The position numbers were made by a program, and so were the translations under genes. From contig CAWBOJ010000006.1 of the NCBI GenBank assembly GCA_963790405.1, positions 124,001 to 188,000 on the forward strand: a stretch of 64,000 bases of DNA, read 5' to 3'. The notes below the pieces were generated by a model. That model saw only the letters and a list, made by a program, of their open reading frames with translations. It was not told the origin of the DNA and did not search any database. Shown piece by piece: positions 63,016 through 64,000 of this stretch (positions are counted from its first letter, which is position 1; every line of letters starts with the position of its first letter). Source of the stretch: JBGSMX01 sp963790405. Its GTDB lineage: Bacteria > Actinomycetota > Coriobacteriia > Anaerosomatales > JAGXFU01.

Positions 63016-64000
63016 ATGCTTGTCATACGCGAGGTGTCGCTGTTGCCGTTCGGAACGGCCTTCCTGGCTGCGTTTCTTGCGGCATACGCTTTTCGTGCAC
63101 TGAAGCGTGGCGGTCCGGCGGTGCGGTACTTCTTCCTTGCCAATATCGCCACCATGCTCTGGGCCTTCTTCTACGCTGTGGAACTCAACCTCAATCCTGC
63201 TCTGGTTCTGGACATCTCGCCGATTGGGACGGTCGAGTATCTCGTCTACGTGCTGCAAATCGTAGGAATCGCGGCCGCTCCGACGTATTGGTTCCTCTTC
63301 GCGGTCGCATACGCGCGAAAGACCGACTGGATTGAGGGATGGCGGCTGTTTCTTGTCCATGTCCCGCTCATCTACACCGTGGCGATTGCTGCGACCAATC
63401 CCTTGCACCAGTTGTTCGTAAGTCAGGCTGCTCCGGGTGCGCCGGTCGACTACGGCCCGTTTGCGGTTCCCAGCCAGATGATGGCGTTCCTTCTCGTAGC
63501 TTCTGGATCAATCGTGCTTGTCATTGCCCTGTGGAAGGGCAATGCAGGGCGCAATTTCATTCAGGCAGCGGTCTTGGGTATCGCTGCGCTGTTGCCGCTC
63601 GTGGGCTCGATTGCGTGGGCATTGCGCCACATGCTCAATTTCTCGCTGGCTGTGAATCCGACGCCCGTGTCGTTCGCGTTGCTCAATGCGGTGCTACTCT
63701 ACTTGGTCCTCGGCAAAGGACTTGCCGATATCGTGCCGGTTGCCTCACGGCAGGCGTTTCGGATGATGGCCGATGCAATGTACGTCATCGACTCCAGCGG
63801 CAGGCTCGCGGCTGTGAATCCGGCGGGCGAGCGGGTACTCCCCGATGCGATTGTTGGCAGATCACTCGAAGAGACTGCTCCGGCGATCGCAGGCTATGTG
63901 GACCCGCTCGTCGAATCCGATACCGAGTATGCGGAGTTCGAGCTGGGAATCGACGAGGCAGTGTACTGGGGCCGGTTCCGTCGAACACTCGACAATCGAG
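63016..64000 (+). CDS. 7TM/PAS sensor protein, N-terminal part (runs off the window)
   Basis: From ATG 63016 (TGGGGA 7 nt upstream) an open frame of 328 codons continues past the right edge. Seven hydrophobic helices in the first 235 residues (including FGTAFLAAFLAAYAFRAL, TYWFLFAVAYARKTDWIEG and LLNAVLLYLVLGKGLAD) match the histidine-kinase N-terminal 7TM module. A PAS domain follows (AFRMMADAMYVIDSSGRLAAVNPAG). The output domain, kinase or GGDEF, lies outside the window. Confidence 0.8.
   Translation, partial: MLVIREVSLLPFGTAFLAAFLAAYAFRALKRGGPAVRYFFLANIATMLWAFFYAVELNLNPALVLDISPIGTVEYLVYVLQIVGIAAAPTYWFLFAVAYARKTDWIEGWRLFLVHVPLIYTVAIAATNPLHQLFVSQAAPGAPVDYGPFAVPSQMMAFLLVASGSIVLVIALWKGNAGRNFIQAAVLGIAALLPLVGSIAWALRHMLNFSLAVNPTPVSFALLNAVLLYLVLGKGLADIVPVASRQAFRMMADAMYVIDSSGRLAAVNPAGERVLPDAIVGRSLEETAPAIAGYVDPLVESDTEYAEFELGIDEAVYWGRFRRTLDNR

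Noticed and set aside
1..64000. CRISPR arrays, tRNA or rRNA genes, transposases, integrases and attachment sites
   Set aside because: I looked for spaced direct repeats, tRNA cloverleaf sequences, conserved rRNA stretches and DDE or tyrosine-recombinase motifs and saw none. Short tRNAs could be missed by eye.

Overview
The window looks like part of the chromosome of an anaerobic, high-GC actinobacterium, most likely in or near the Coriobacteriia. The evidence is indirect: GuaB3 and DUF2469 (both actinobacterial families), frequent GTG and TTG starts, leaderless-looking promoters, a MetV/MetF methylene-THF reductase as in acetogens, the direct aspartate-semialdehyde sulfuration route to homocysteine, polyferredoxins and a TorD-type chaperone. 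No rRNA, tRNA, CRISPR array, prophage or insertion sequence was seen. I did no database search.

Layout. 0-4.7 kb: start of a cell-wall amidase (minus), guaB3-guaA, aroQ-aroF and a small zinc-ribbon gene. 4.7-11.1 kb: pcrA helicase, an ABC exporter pair, a CBS-type inorganic pyrophosphatase and a PAP2 phosphatase. 11.1-17.4 kb: a phosphate regulon, with PhoR-like kinase and PhoP-like regulator (minus) divergent from pstSCAB across a candidate PHO box. 17.5-22.3 kb: a secreted small protein, a polyferredoxin membrane protein, a patatin-like lipase, an acetyltransferase and nhaA. 22.4-26.1 kb: three overlapping genes (N-formylglutamate amidohydrolase-like, DUF1704/MATCAP-like metallopeptidase, ATP-grasp ligase). 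27.2-31.4 kb: thrC divergent from an iPGM-family gene that may be a homoserine kinase, then an FMN reductase with its PadR regulator. 31.6-35.1 kb: small proteins, a Nudix hydrolase and a CWB2 surface protein. 35.1-41.3 kb: a methionine unit under a T-box leader with an AUG specifier: aspartate-semialdehyde sulfurtransferase, NIL-ferredoxin, MetH, MetV, MetF. 41.4-45.7 kb: TorD chaperone, PhnD-like binding protein, histidine kinase, LytTR regulator. 45.7-49.2 kb: lpd, lipA and a ferritin-like/GGDEF fusion. 49.3-56.6 kb: UPF0280, DUF2469, ligA, a ferredoxin/CPBP-protease fusion, gatC-gatA and a PAS membrane pair. 56.6-62.9 kb: glnA divergent from an FMN glutamate synthase, rocD, and gatB separated from gatCA. 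63.0 kb to the edge: start of a 7TM/PAS sensor.

Data quality shapes the annotation. About 21 genes are broken by frameshifts, very densely from about 9.0 to 17.1 kb and sparsely elsewhere. In every event that I could resolve base by base, except one, the reading frame is restored by removing a single inserted base. The conserved motifs stay intact on both sides. I therefore treat these as real genes with sequence errors rather than pseudogenes, and give outer boundaries from first start to last stop.

Themes linking the genes: glutamine nitrogen (glnA, FMN-GOGAT, rocD, gatCAB, guaA); aspartate-family amino acids (thrC, the iPGM-like gene, the homocysteine route, MetH and MetVF); and sensing of phosphate, an unknown small ligand (PhnD-like) and possibly oxygen or redox (ferritin-like diguanylate cyclase).
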